From Rhizodiscina lignyota (taxonomy: Eukaryota; Ascomycota; Dothideomycetes; Aulographales; Rhizodiscinaceae): 64,000 bases of DNA. Below, piece after piece: positions 53,484 through 64,000 of this stretch. Each line of letters starts with the position of its first letter. Position 1 is the stretch's first letter. The notes beneath the pieces were generated by a model. The model searched no databases and was not told the origin of the DNA. It saw only the letters and a list, made by a program, of their open reading frames with translations. The position numbers were made by a program, and so were the translations under genes. The stretch covers positions 1,178,001-1,242,000 of the forward strand of contig ML978129.1 of the NCBI GenBank assembly GCA_010015805.1, in the 5' to 3' direction.

Positions 53484-54171
53484 AAGCTTGGGACGTAAGA
53501 GAGCTGATGTTGGGAGGAGCCTTTGAAGGCGACTAAGACAGAAATAAAAGAGCGGGCTATCCCTAACAGCTCGCCCCCAAACAACCCAACTCGTTCCTTC
53601 CTTTGTTAAAGGCATCTTCCCTCGAATCGTTCATAATTCTTAATTTCGGAATATTCACGTACTTCAGCAAACTTTTGAGAATCATAATGTGAGACCGTCG
53701 TTGCTGTTGTCCGATGTTAGTTGATGCGCCGCTCAAGGGCGCACAGACCGCCGATGTTGGAAGGATAAAGACGCGAGATAGAAGTAGATACTAAGCCATA
53801 CTTTATGTCAGATGGGTTAATGCGCGGCTCGAAATGTGTACACTTCTGACCATGTTGTACCGATCGATTGCATCGAGTTCAATTTCGACATATGTCTACT
53901 CGGGGGACATGTGCTGAATGATCGGCCTCGAATTGTAGCTTCACGGTGCGTTTGGTCGTCTCTTTACCTACAAAGCTAGATCTGTACACTGGTAGTAAAG
54001 AATCATTCTTCACCCGACCCTTTCTGTAATGTAAGCTCGTCGTCAATAGCAACAGCTGCAGATCGGCTAGGATGAGGAACGTTTCGAGTGAACTTTGATG
54101 CTCTTGCGAGGCGACCAGTTCATATAGTACGCCAGACCAACTCGTACAACGCATATCAGAAACCGAACTCT
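53484..54171. other. Intergenic, no gene seen
   Basis: 3' flank of the alcohol dehydrogenase gene. A minus-strand frame at 53879-54154 has no domain content. Confidence 0.4.
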
Positions 54172-55403
54172 TTACCCTGACAGATCAAGCACCACCCGGC
54201 CCATCAACTTCGCATCGTTCATCTCTTTGAAAATGTCCGTCAGTTTGTCCATCTTCTCCATCCTGTAGTGCACCTTAACAAGCCCTCTCGCGGCGAAGTC
54301 TAGCGCCTCAATCGCATCTTGCCTGTCTCCAACCGCGACACCAATAATCGTGAGCTCCTTCGCAATCATAAACTGCGGCAATGCGCTTCCAATTGGCACC
54401 GGCTTGCCTTCTGGAATGCCAACAACGACCAAGCGTCCGCCGAAGCGCAGCATGTCGCACGCTTCAGCGTACGCAGCGTTTGCGGCTGTCAGTACGAGCA
54501 CTGCGTGTGCACCGAGACCATCCGTGAGTGCCTTTACTTGCTCCGTCGTGCTCTTCTCTCCACCCAGACCAATAAAGTGCTCCGCGCCAGAATCAAGAAC
54601 AAGCTTCTCTTTCCCAGGCGAATCAACACCAATCACCCTCAGCCCCATACCGGCGCTTGCAAACTGGCACGCCAGATGGCCCAGCCCACCACCAGCACCG
54701 AGAATTACGACCCAGTGACCTGACTGGGTATTCGATTTCCGCAGCGCAGAGTAGACAGTCACACCCGCGCAGAGCAGAGGCGCGGCAGCGGCAGAGTCGA
54801 GGTTGTCGGGAATGGGGGTGACATAATGCGCAGGCCCGATCACGTACTGCTGAAACGTGCCGGGGTAGTAGTATCCGGAAATGCTCTGGTTGAAGCAGAC
54901 ACCGTCGTGGCCTTGCAAGCATGGTGCTGTTTATCATCGTTAGCTGTTATAGCCCTTCCGCAACCGAGTCGGAGTTGCACGTACGGCATCCGCCGCATGC
55001 GTTCGCGAGCCACTTGATGCCAACTCGGTCTCCAACTTTTACATTCGCCTTCTCCGTCCCAGGGCCCATCTTCACGATCTTGCCGATGCCCTCGTGCCCG
55101 CCTACTTGATCCTTTGGGGTTGGGTAAGGAAGGCCAGCCCATGTGCAGGTCATGACGCCGAGATCGGAATGGCAGACACCGGAGTGAGTCCTGGTAGACC
55201 CGTTATCAGTACAGAAACCCCTCTGTGAGAATATAGACATGAATCAAACATATTATGAATATTAGCACGCACAAATTGACAAGGACCTCACCCGGCCCCG
55301 GTTCCGGAGTTTCGACATCCTTAACTGTAGTCGATATCTCGCCCGGGTTATCGTACACAACGGCCTTGTGCGTCTTGGGGATCTGAACGTCCGCGGTCGC
55401 CAT
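54172..55403 (-). CDS. Zinc-containing alcohol dehydrogenase (medium-chain)
   Basis: Three exons: 55273-55403, 54985-55190, 54172-54926; 1092 nt, 363 aa. MATADVQIPKTHKAVVYDNP opens the protein. The catalytic zinc site is HSGVCHSDLG and GGHEGIGKIV (about residues 48-75). The structural zinc loop has four Cys (ACGGCPPCLQGHDGVC, about 103-118), reassembled by the second junction. The NAD-binding Rossmann motif is VILGAGGGLGHLA (about 185). YYPGTFQQYVIGPA is typical of fungal ADH1-type enzymes, which interconvert ethanol and acetaldehyde in the cytosol. Intron 1 is 82 bp with a GTGCGT donor. Substrate range of this family is broad, so ADH1 itself is not claimed. Confidence 0.88.
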
Positions 55404-56862
55404 TGTGCCTTTCGACTGTTGATATCTTGAAATTTCCTAGCTCCTTAAAGACGCGTCGAAGCTTCACAACGCGTTCAGGGCGTAAATTGAGGAAAAAGAC
55501 AAGAGCAGAGAACAGAGCGAGCTCGCGCGACCAAATGCCTCTAAGAAATCTGGACAACAGAGGAGGATCCTTTATACGAGGAGAAAACCGTCTTAGAAAT
55601 GAGAACAGAGAATTCCCCATATATATCTCTCAAAATCCATTCGCACGCCTTTCGTCCATCGCCCCACTGCTCCGTACCACCCCGCCCTCGCAATCACAGC
55701 TACACGGCCGAGATAGAGAGGGTACGTACTTGCCGTGCACCAAGAGCACTCCTAGCTCACTAGGCTTCATGCAATGCGCGCTCCCGTATCGCCCAGCCCA
55801 GGTAGGGAAGCACTTACGGAGATGGGCTTCGTCTCCGATGGCGCGCATTGCCGTCGCCTGCCTCGGCAGCTGTATCTGGCCTCTGAAGGCTAAGGACGCG
55901 ATGCGGGGAAGAGCGAAGAGCTACGTAAGGTGGCTACAGCTGCTGCATAGGGCTCAGTCTGGGACCCCGTTGGCGGATCGCCGAGGCCTAGGTTGTTGAC
56001 AATATCTCGAATTGAGAGCATAGGAGGTTGATGCTGCCTTGATGGAGTAATAGGAGACGTCCGACGTCCAGGGAGTGATGTGCTTACTCACGTCTTATTA
56101 GCCGTCGGCGTGAGCTCGCAAAATGTCTTCAAAAATCACGCCGCCGGATGAGGACTGTGAGACGTTCCACTAAGGATAAGCTTAACGTCCAAGGTTCTCA
56201 GTATGCTGAAGTACACAAAGGATGTTGGATCCACAATTGCCTCCACTCCCCACGTCTCCGCAGTGTCCGGACGAACCTCTGATGAGGTCCACCGTAAACA
56301 TATCTTCTTGCGAGAACACATGATTTAGAACTAGATTGGCCTCCGCATTTCTCCGCCCATGTGTACGAATTGGTCATAGAGCGTATACAGCGCCTGTGTT
56401 CCTCGCTAATCTCGCTCACTGCATATGATTTGCATGCGAGAAGGAATCCGCAATGTCCAAAAAGGCTCTCTTATTTATCATTATTACAATACAAGGCTGG
56501 AGAAGAACCCCCGGTTCATCCATCCAGCGAGAGATCCCCTAATCGTACCCCAGATGCCCCCGCCCAATCTTTTACCCTAAGGGGAAATACCCCAGGAAGT
56601 CAGCAAGCAAGCGATATCAACATCTCATCACCCATCGCTTGCTTCGTTCCCTAATTTCCTCCCGAATAGAAGTCCATAATGCGATTCTTTACTTCATGGC
56701 TGAGACTCATTTGCAGCATTTGAAAACTTGTAAAGGAAAACCCAGCATCCCATGCAAGTTAAGAAAGTCCGCCCAGCCATCCCGCAAATGCAAAAACAAA
56801 GAGAAAAGGAAATCGGGTATTTTCCGTATCAACATCCATTGCAGTCTTTTTTAGCCAGTCCC
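55404..56862. other. Intergenic, no gene supported
   Basis: Promoter of the dehydrogenase and 3' flank of STE11. Open frames (for example 55403-55999 plus, 56361-56654 plus) have no recognisable content. Confidence 0.45.
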
Positions 56863-59852
56863 TCAAGCCCGAACCTCGCAGAGCCTCATGCTCAAAAGCT
56901 CCTCCGCCGTCGGCCTTCTCTCGTGGTCAAGATCGAACGTGCGCTGCAAGAACTCCTGCACCATATCGCTCGCGCCGTCAGGGATCGTGGGACTCGCATC
57001 GCCGCTGCCACCAATCTTGAAGATTGCCTGCAGCTGCGTGCAGTTGGGATGGGGATGATGGCCTGTGAACATCTCGACAATCAGGCATCCTAATGACCAG
57101 ATATCTGCCTTGCGAGTGTATGCCGTTTGCTTGACGACCTCGGGTGCCATCCAGAACACACTGCCCTGCAGCGACACGCGTGGGCCACCGGCCTTGCCAC
57201 GTGCAGAGCCGCTAGCAGAGAGGAGAGTGGATGCGTCGACGCGCTTAGAAATACCGAAGTCTGAAATTTTGACGGCGCCCTTGTTGTCGACCAAGATGTT
57301 GGCGCCCTTAATGTCACGGTGAATGATGTCTCGAGAATGAAGGTAGTTGAGGCCGTTGAGAATCTGACGGACAAAGTTGGCGATGAGACCCTCGCCGAGT
57401 GGGCCGTAGTTAACCAGCATGGTGGCGACAGAGCCACCAGGTACGTATTCGAGGAAAATATTCAAGTGAGTGTCGTCGCTGTTCGAGCCAAGGTACTGTA
57501 CGATGTTCGGATGCTTGAGGTCTCGCAGGAGGCCGATCTCATGCTTGAGCGCCTCGACCATGTTGTTCTTCTTCGCGTCCAGCTGCGTGCCCGTGCTCGA
57601 CGGCATTTCGACCTGCTTGACCGCCATGAGTTCACCAGTGACAGCGTGTAATGCCAAATACACGCTGCCGAAACTACCTTGGCCGATCAAAGCACCTTTC
57701 ATGTACTTGACATTCTCCCAGCTGTCCTGCTCGAGATACTCGCTGAGCTCCTCGTCGCTCTCCTCGCTATCTTCCTGCACCATCTGGCTTAGGCGCTTGT
57801 TGAGGCTGTCACCATTCTCGGTGCCAATGGCACTGCCAGAGCCAAGACTCGATGCCGCCGCAGAGGAGCCGCCATCGTCATAGTAAGACTGCATCGTAGT
57901 GTTGCCATCGGGGTCGGTGATGGAAATGTCGTTCTCGCCAAAGGAAACATATGACTTGCGATTGGGCTCGAGTGGTGACTCCTCATCTAAAGGTTCGAGG
58001 ACTGAGGATGCAACGCTATCTCTATAGCCTGCACCTGCTGGAGCGCCCAAGCGCATGACTGACAGTGGCCTGATGCCACGCTGCTGACCATTATTAAGCC
58101 AAGCATCTGAAATGGCTGGCAATGGTGGAGCATCTCTTAAGCTGCTTGCGAAGGAGATGTTGCTGGCAGTACTCATGCGGCTTGTTGCTCGGCTTATGCG
58201 GCGTGATCTTCGTATCGACATGCGAACAGTCTTGTCAATCTCGTCCTTCTCGAAATCAGGGAAATATGTCGACAGGTCGCTAGCAATAAGTTCCGATGGC
58301 GGTCGGCCACCGTGGAGCTCCTTGATTCTTCTAATTCGCGCGCTGGCCGTCGTTCTCGAGCTATCAGCACGTTCGAGATCCTGCTCCGCCATGTTGATGT
58401 GTTTTTCTCTCTCTTTCGCCGAGGCAGGAGAGAGAGGGTATGAGACAGCAGCCAAGGATTCTCCAGTAATTTTCTCTATCTTGAGCTGCGATCGATTGGA
58501 AACTGGGACAAACACTTGTTGTGTCTGTTGCAACTGCTGCTGGCTGGCTATGTTTGCTGCTTGCCGTAACTGATCCTCCTCTGGTTCGCCGGTGTGGATC
58601 TTCCTGAAGATGAGTCTTCCCCTCTCAAGTCCTTGGCGGTTGTTGATGATTCGCATAAGCTCTATGTCAGAAAGCTTCCTGCACAGAACCGGATTGGGGT
58701 CAACGCCATCGAGCACGTAGAAGCAGTAGTTCTTCACATGTGCTTCGTTCAACGAACCCTTCCTTAACGTCTTCAAGATCACGTCCTCGGCAGTCTTGCA
58801 TCCTTCAACACTGAGCACGGCGGTGCGTGCGTTGTCGGGATAGATGACTCTGATGAGGGCCTTGTCTGTGGGAAGAACCATACTGTTTGTCATGGCGTCC
58901 TGACTGGGGCTGCTCCGTACGTGCGTGGCAAAGCGAGCTGTCTGCGGCGTCTCTGCAGGCGTCACTGGGGTTCTGCCACTGCTGTTGGCACTCCGGGGAA
59001 TGGCACCGTAGTGTTCTCGTTTGGGGCTTGGTTGACCGTGGTAACGACTGCTTTTGGTCTCTTCAATGAACGGTGATGATGGCCTTGAGGATGATTTTGC
59101 GGGTAAGTGAGCGAGAGTGGAAGCGTATGAGAGGTCGGAGCCGGCTATTTGTCTTGACATGCGTTTTTCGGAGCGAGCAGAGCGAGCAGAAACGACACCA
59201 CGAGGTGAAGCGGATGATGGAGGAGTGAACAATGGATTGACATCAAGCAAAGCAAGAGATTCCTGTATTCATTGTGAGTAAGTTTGGCATCGAAGAAGAG
59301 CTCGTTATACCTACCCTATTGCTCTTCTGCAACGACGCCTTCTTGTACTGCTTGTTGCGAAGGATCTTGACCTCGGTGCTGATCCGAAGACGGTGGCCCA
59401 TCTTCTTGATGCCCATATCTTTGAGATGTGTTGCGTCCATCTCCATGAGGTTTTCGCCATTAATATTATTGCCTACAATGCGTCAATAGGGTCCGTGCAA
59501 CAATAGCACAAGACAACAGGAGACGTACGCTTGAAAAGCTCGACATATTGGGCGCAGCCTTCTATGCCACGCAACCATTCGCAAACAGTCTCCTCACCCC
59601 AGTTTCTAAGACAGGTGTTAGCTGTTGAGTGATCCAACGAAAACAGGTAAGCACGTACCTGATCGAGTCCGGAGCTCCATCGAAGTGCTCGGAAAACTCA
59701 GACTCGGTAGGGCTCGCGAAGAAGCCATTGTTTTCCTTTCCGGAGCTCGAGTGTATTCGATAATTAGCGACGTTCGAATACTGTGCGGACGAGGGTTGCG
59801 TGGAGGCCGAGTGAGGCGCGGGATATGGTGTTTTGCTAGCCAACATGGCCAT
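56863..59852 (-). CDS. STE11: MAP kinase kinase kinase Ste11
   Basis: Four exons: 59659-59852, 59529-59605, 59315-59472, 56863-59262; 2829 nt, 942 aa. MAMLASKTPYPAP starts the protein. A SAM domain spans exons 2-3 (about residues 66-135; NWGEETVCEWLRGIEGCAQY, LMEMDATHLKDMGI). A Ras-association-like domain (about 275-375; ALIRVIYPDNARTAVLSVEG) and a Ser-rich regulatory linker with a basic RRSRRISRATSRM patch (about 495) follow. The kinase domain is about 660-935: glycine loop GQGSFGSVY, VAIK-like MAVKQVE, HRDIKGANIL, DFGISK, APEVV. Ste11 activates the MEKs of the pheromone/filamentation and osmostress cascades. All catalytic motifs are present. Confidence 0.93.
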
Positions 59853-62800
59853 CGCTACGTTGTTTGGAAGGCGTGAAGAGGATGTTTCGGTTTTAGAGAA
59901 GTGGGAGGCGTCGGGTGTAAGAGTGTCGTGCGTGCGTGCTTCCTTCACAGATGCATCATCGGCGTGCTCGAGTGCAAGTGGCTGTCAGATTAGGCGCCGC
60001 GTGTGAATGGAGGGCTTCGGAGAGCGTCGAGCTGACGACGGCGTAGTGGTGAGGAGGAGTCGGTCGCAGATGTATGCAGGTGACGAAATGAGATCGGATC
60101 TCGCAGCACCCTGCTCAATATCGGTTGTGTCGGGCGTGTGGGAGGGTTGAGCAGAGCGTGGATTGAAGGAGGGCTGATAGGGGGTGGGATGCAGGCGATT
60201 GCAGGAGTCGTCGCTCAGCACGGAAGAGATCGCGCAGATATGGAGGGAGGTGCAGCAGCTCGCTCGAACGGGGACTAGGCGTGGTGTCGGTGAAGATGCT
60301 GAAACGCCAGACCAGCAGCGTACGGAGAGGGAGCGGAAGGGAGAGGTGTGGTGCTTTGGCGAAGTCAGCGGCCCAGGGGGAGGCGCGTGCTGGAGGCTGT
60401 CCTTGTCGAAGTCAAAGCGGATCTCGCTGCCACTGGCGGGTTTGATCGCCTCTCGCTTTGTTTGGCCGGGCAGCAGCGGTGGTGGTGCGAGATTGAGGGA
60501 GGGAGGGAGTACAAAGAAGCTGGCTCACTACGCGCGCTCTGCCTCTGCACAAGCTGCTGTCAGTCGCTGCTGCCCTCCGACCCTCGACACCCTCTTGGCC
60601 CGCCGTTTCAGCCAGTTAGACGCGTGCACGTCCCGGTCAGCCTGAAACCCGCTAGGCCTGCTGCGGCTAGTGTGAAACGGCGCGCCTGGCCAATGTCGCG
60701 AGGGCGGGCAGGTGCAGCAGCTGCCTCCACCACCAATCGCCGTGCGCGTCCTTTATATCGGAGCCTCAGCTGTCTGGCAGCAGCTACAAGAAGCTTGGCC
60801 GTGAAGCAGCCTTTTCTATCGCACGCTGCACACATAACCCTTCTACCCAGCCCAGGCCCCGTCTCCGCATGGCGACCCCATCAACCCAAGGCCGTGGACC
60901 CCTACGATCAGCATTCTCTCTGCGACACCACTCCGAAAACTCCTCTGACCTGACCAGCCCGTGAAACATGCTCTTTTACCGGCTGATTGTTTCGCTGACG
61001 ACTGCGAACCTTTGCCGGCGGCGAGCCCAACACCTGCTCCTTGTGTCGGTTCTCCTGAGCCTCATGGCTCCTGCGCAGGCTCAGCTCACCGCGCACCGAC
61101 CGGTTATCGCAATGTTTCCTGCATCCTCATCTATCCTCGGCGCTGTTTTGTTTCGGCGGATGATGATTCAATGTCAAAGCGCGCTCCTGAAATAGGCATG
61201 ACGACGGCGAGCATGGAGCACGCGACCCTTTTCAGCGGTATAGAGCGCGTCTGAGCTGTGAGTGCAGGATATTCCCAGCTAAAAACAGCTTCCAGGGCGC
61301 GTCGCGCGCAATCAAGTAGAGAGCGACAGGAGACGCCAGGTTCTCCTCATACATAATAAGCAGCCCAGTCCATCGGACTCAAATATTGACGACCTATAGT
61401 ACTATATGCTCTACCAACGCCAGATATATTATTAGGAGCCCACCCCGAGTCGCAATTCGTGTCCCATCTGGATTGTGGGTATGTCCTGAGACGGTATCAG
61501 AGCGATCGCTATCTCCGACCTTTGACAATCAATGTTGGCTCATTTGAGAAGGCCCATTCTTTTCGAATGGCATGACGATAACGCGGCCACCCCTTCTCAG
61601 GCCAGGCTCTGTCCATTGTCCCATCGTGTCGCAGGGTGGGAGTCCCACACTGTCCTGCCTTGCTCCTTCCATGCTGTCACGAGAGCTGGACTGCTCTCGG
61701 CGCGTAGGAGGATTCCAACCATCCACTCAGGCTTTCAGCGCATTGGAGCCGTCTGCCGCCATATATGCGTGGTAATGAGGGTGCGTCATGACCCGGATCT
61801 TTCACTCGACATTCCCTTGTAGCAGCAGAGCGCTAGCGCTTCGCCTCGTGCGCGCGTGGGGCCTCTTCAATATTGCACCAAAGGCAGTCATTTCGTGACG
61901 CAATACCACGAGAGCTCTGGTGCAATTGGCAGTGTTGTGCACAGCAACTCTGCGGCTCTTCCTTCGAGACGAGGTGTGTATAGACGAATAACAAATCAGT
62001 GGGTCAACAGCCACACGATATTCGGTGATGGACAGTCGATCGCGGTGCTTGCGGAAGGCGCGATTCTAGCCCTCTCGCGGCGTTCGTTAGATACGCTGTA
62101 ATTATCGATATAATACATACATACACGCCTGCTCTGGCTCTCAAATCAACATGGATCACACCATTCAAGCATGACATTGTCGAAGATTAATGTGCCTCTC
62201 TCGAATGGCATGCTTCTCTTTCGACCCTCTTCATTTCACATCCCTCTCGTGACTGTCTCGTGAGGCATGCAGTCGAATGACACAATTGAGCAGCTGCGAG
62301 ATCGGTTTAGCAGAGCCAGTAAGGCGGAATATACGCTCCAAGATGGGCCATTTTCCGATTCGCATGGTACAGTACGCAACATTACCATCCTCCAAACCGG
62401 GTCTACCCTGGGTGCGTGCCGAGAGGGCGAGGCGCGGGCGGCATCCTAGCCTTCTATGACATCGCTGCCCAGCCGTGCAGCTCTCTTGTACAGCGCACTC
62501 GTCTCGGGCGTCGAGGCCTGCCATCGTGTTCAGACGACACCCCGTCCTACAATCTTCCAATCTGCGCCGTCTACCTGCATTTGCTGTTCCTGTCCTCTCG
62601 CCATTCCTCTCTCTGTCGCACAAACACACGGACACGCACCACGTCAAACCTCCTCCTCTCCGCCCCGCCGTCGAATGCCAACCATCCAGCCTTCTGGTTC
62701 GGTCGGCCCGCTGCCGTACCCACGTTGCTAGAGCTGCATGTTGCGGTCATTAGATCCTCTCGACAGCCAACGGCGTCACTTCAGATTACAAGCCTTTGCA

Positions 62801-62875
62801 AATCACCCTTGAACGCCAATTCTCCACCGTTTGCCGTCTGACGCGTTGTCGTCGACGGCGCAAACTTTTCTCGCC
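59853..62875. other. 3.0 kb divergent intergenic region
   Basis: Promoters and leaders of STE11 (minus) and the DUF7514-type gene (plus). Part of it (60.2-61.0 kb) is GC-rich with overlapping open frames on both strands and no domain content. The 62.45-62.87 kb stretch is a CT-rich leader. Nothing else is recognised. Confidence 0.45.
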
Positions 62876-64000
62876 ATGTCATACGATCCTTACAGCAACC
62901 CGCCGCCTCCTCCTCCTCCTCCTCCTCAGCAGCAGCAGCAGCCTTACCCTCCATACCCACCAAGCGAACAACATCCCAATCTCTACCCTCCGTACATGCC
63001 CTACGATGTCTCCCAATACGCACCAGATCCGCGGAGTCAGTCTCTTCCCTACCCGCCAGAGGGACCAGATGGAAGACCTCGAGTACCACCGCCGACCTAC
63101 CACCACCCGTCCCAGCCGCATATCTTCGAAGCTGTCAATCAGGCATTCGATAAGAGCGAACCCATGCCGCCATCACACAACGGCACGAGTCAAATATCGC
63201 CAGACCTGATACAGCAGATCACACAGCAGATAACAGAGTCTGTGAGGACGCAGGTGCTGAACGAACTCCAAGCAAGCGCAACCGTTCCGCCACAATCACA
63301 TGGACCGCCTCATCAGCCATCAATGCCCATCCCGGTACCTCAGCAAGCGAACCTAAATTCGCCTTTGACTTCAACAAGCTCCATGCCCGTATATACTCCT
63401 CCAAGTCCAACGAGACATGACGAAGACGAGAGTGACGATAATGATACTATACCGCCTTCGGAACCGAGACGCCACCACAAGGAGGATCTGAGTGGTAGAT
63501 ATGGGGATAGAAGCGTACCTATGGAAGAGCGTAGCCGTTCTCGCCCACCAATCGAGAGAACTAGGACGAGTGAAGAAGAGACCACATTAGAGAAGATATG
63601 GCAACCACTGTTCGACTCTGAGAATCGGCCAACAAATCGTCTCTCTCAATTTCTATGCGGTCTGGCACTGCATCTGATCGAGGATTACGAGCCGAAGAAG
63701 TCCCTTGTTATCCCCCCGGCGAAAATGCTCCGATTCTACGACGAGGTTGCTCTAGACCGCGAACCCTATCCGTGGCGTGATCTCTTCACCAAACTCAAGT
63801 ACGACACTCTTTCACGCATCTATCGCTCTCTTGGTTGCACCCACCACTTCATACAAGATGCACCAAATAGCCAACCATCTGTTCCTGCTCTGACGCCTGA
63901 AGGCTTCTGCCAATGGCTGACGCTCCTGATCCAAGCTCATCCGGAGACGGAATTCAACAGACTCGCAATGGCAGTCCGCGACATGCCCATCTCCAATGCC
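62876..64000 (+). CDS. Pro/Gln-rich protein with DUF7514-like domain, 5' part
   Basis: ATG at 62876, then 375 codons open to the window edge with no stop. The start MSYDPYSNPPPPPPPPPQQQ leads into a Pro/Tyr/Gln-rich, disordered N-terminus (about 1-85), a short amphipathic stretch (SPDLIQQITQQITESVRTQV, about 103-122), another Pro/Ser-rich and acidic/Arg linker (about 130-235), and a folded block from about 238: TTLEKIWQPLFDSENRPTNR, LCGLALHLIEDYEPKKSLV, PPAKMLRFYDEVALDREPYP and SRIYRSLGCTHHFIQD. That block matches a conserved fungal domain of unknown function that I know as DUF7514. The C-terminus lies outside the window. Confidence 0.75.
   Translation, partial: MSYDPYSNPPPPPPPPPQQQQQPYPPYPPSEQHPNLYPPYMPYDVSQYAPDPRSQSLPYPPEGPDGRPRVPPPTYHHPSQPHIFEAVNQAFDKSEPMPPSHNGTSQISPDLIQQITQQITESVRTQVLNELQASATVPPQSHGPPHQPSMPIPVPQQANLNSPLTSTSSMPVYTPPSPTRHDEDESDDNDTIPPSEPRRHHKEDLSGRYGDRSVPMEERSRSRPPIERTRTSEEETTLEKIWQPLFDSENRPTNRLSQFLCGLALHLIEDYEPKKSLVIPPAKMLRFYDEVALDREPYPWRDLFTKLKYDTLSRIYRSLGCTHHFIQDAPNSQPSVPALTPEGFCQWLTLLIQAHPETEFNRLAMAVRDMPISNA

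Noticed and set aside
60184-60953. Plus-strand frames of 150-200 codons upstream of STE11
   Set aside because: Low-complexity Arg/Gly/Ser text in a GC-rich promoter region with mirror frames on the other strand.

Overview
The window is from a filamentous ascomycete (Pezizomycotina; a Dothideomycete is plausible but not shown). The evidence is many short phase-preserving introns of about 45-65 bp with GT-AG borders and CTAAC-type branch sites, roughly one gene per 2.5 kb on both strands, and typical fungal families (DUR3 urea permease, Sro7/Lgl, Rad7, Rfc5, Ste11, CP2 factor). I rebuilt spliced models by hand. Reading phase closes across every intron in the models given as spliced, and each total is a whole number of codons.

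1-12.7 kb: the 5' part of an F-box gene, a urea/polyamine permease (DUR3), an NTF2-like protein, a pyroglutamyl-peptidase I, a hypothetical protein, a nine-exon sugar transporter with a 15-nt micro-exon, and a secreted endonuclease/exonuclease/phosphatase-fold protein. 12.7-14.9 kb: AT-rich, gene-free DNA with an inverted pair of degenerate tRNA-like sequences. 14.9-25 kb: intracellular GH2 glycosidase, Sro7/Lgl exocytosis regulator, secreted GH95 alpha-L-fucosidase, and a cryptic four-exon gene for ribosomal protein L29. 25-41 kb: a low-complexity coiled-coil protein preceded by a degenerate tandem duplication, a CP2/Grainyhead transcription factor flanked by two 3.6-3.7 kb gene-free stretches, a CENP-K/Sim4-like coiled-coil protein, and a three-KH RNA-binding protein.

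42-47 kb: BTB protein, dimeric alpha/beta-barrel protein, then the most unusual locus of the window (45110-45717, minus). It is a six-exon gene for a 108-residue secreted precursor in which each repeat of a V-x-V-G-E-x-P peptide sits on its own exon. Internal exons alternate 63/48/63/48 nt and all introns are phase 1. The long repeats carry an Arg-Arg site followed by X-Ala/X-Pro dipeptides, the processing logic of fungal alpha-pheromone precursors, but the peptide has no Trp or Cys and matches no pheromone I know. Next is a DUF7053-type protein. 47.6-64 kb: Rad7 (start codon split by an intron), Rfc5, a small hydrophilic protein, two decayed gene fragments, a zinc alcohol dehydrogenase, the MAPKKK Ste11, and the 5' part of a Pro/Gln-rich protein running off the right edge.

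Housekeeping genes (DNA repair and replication, ribosome, secretion, MAPK signalling) are interleaved with nutrient-uptake and carbohydrate genes. I see no secondary-metabolite cluster, no intact transposon, no intact tRNA or rRNA gene and no CRISPR.
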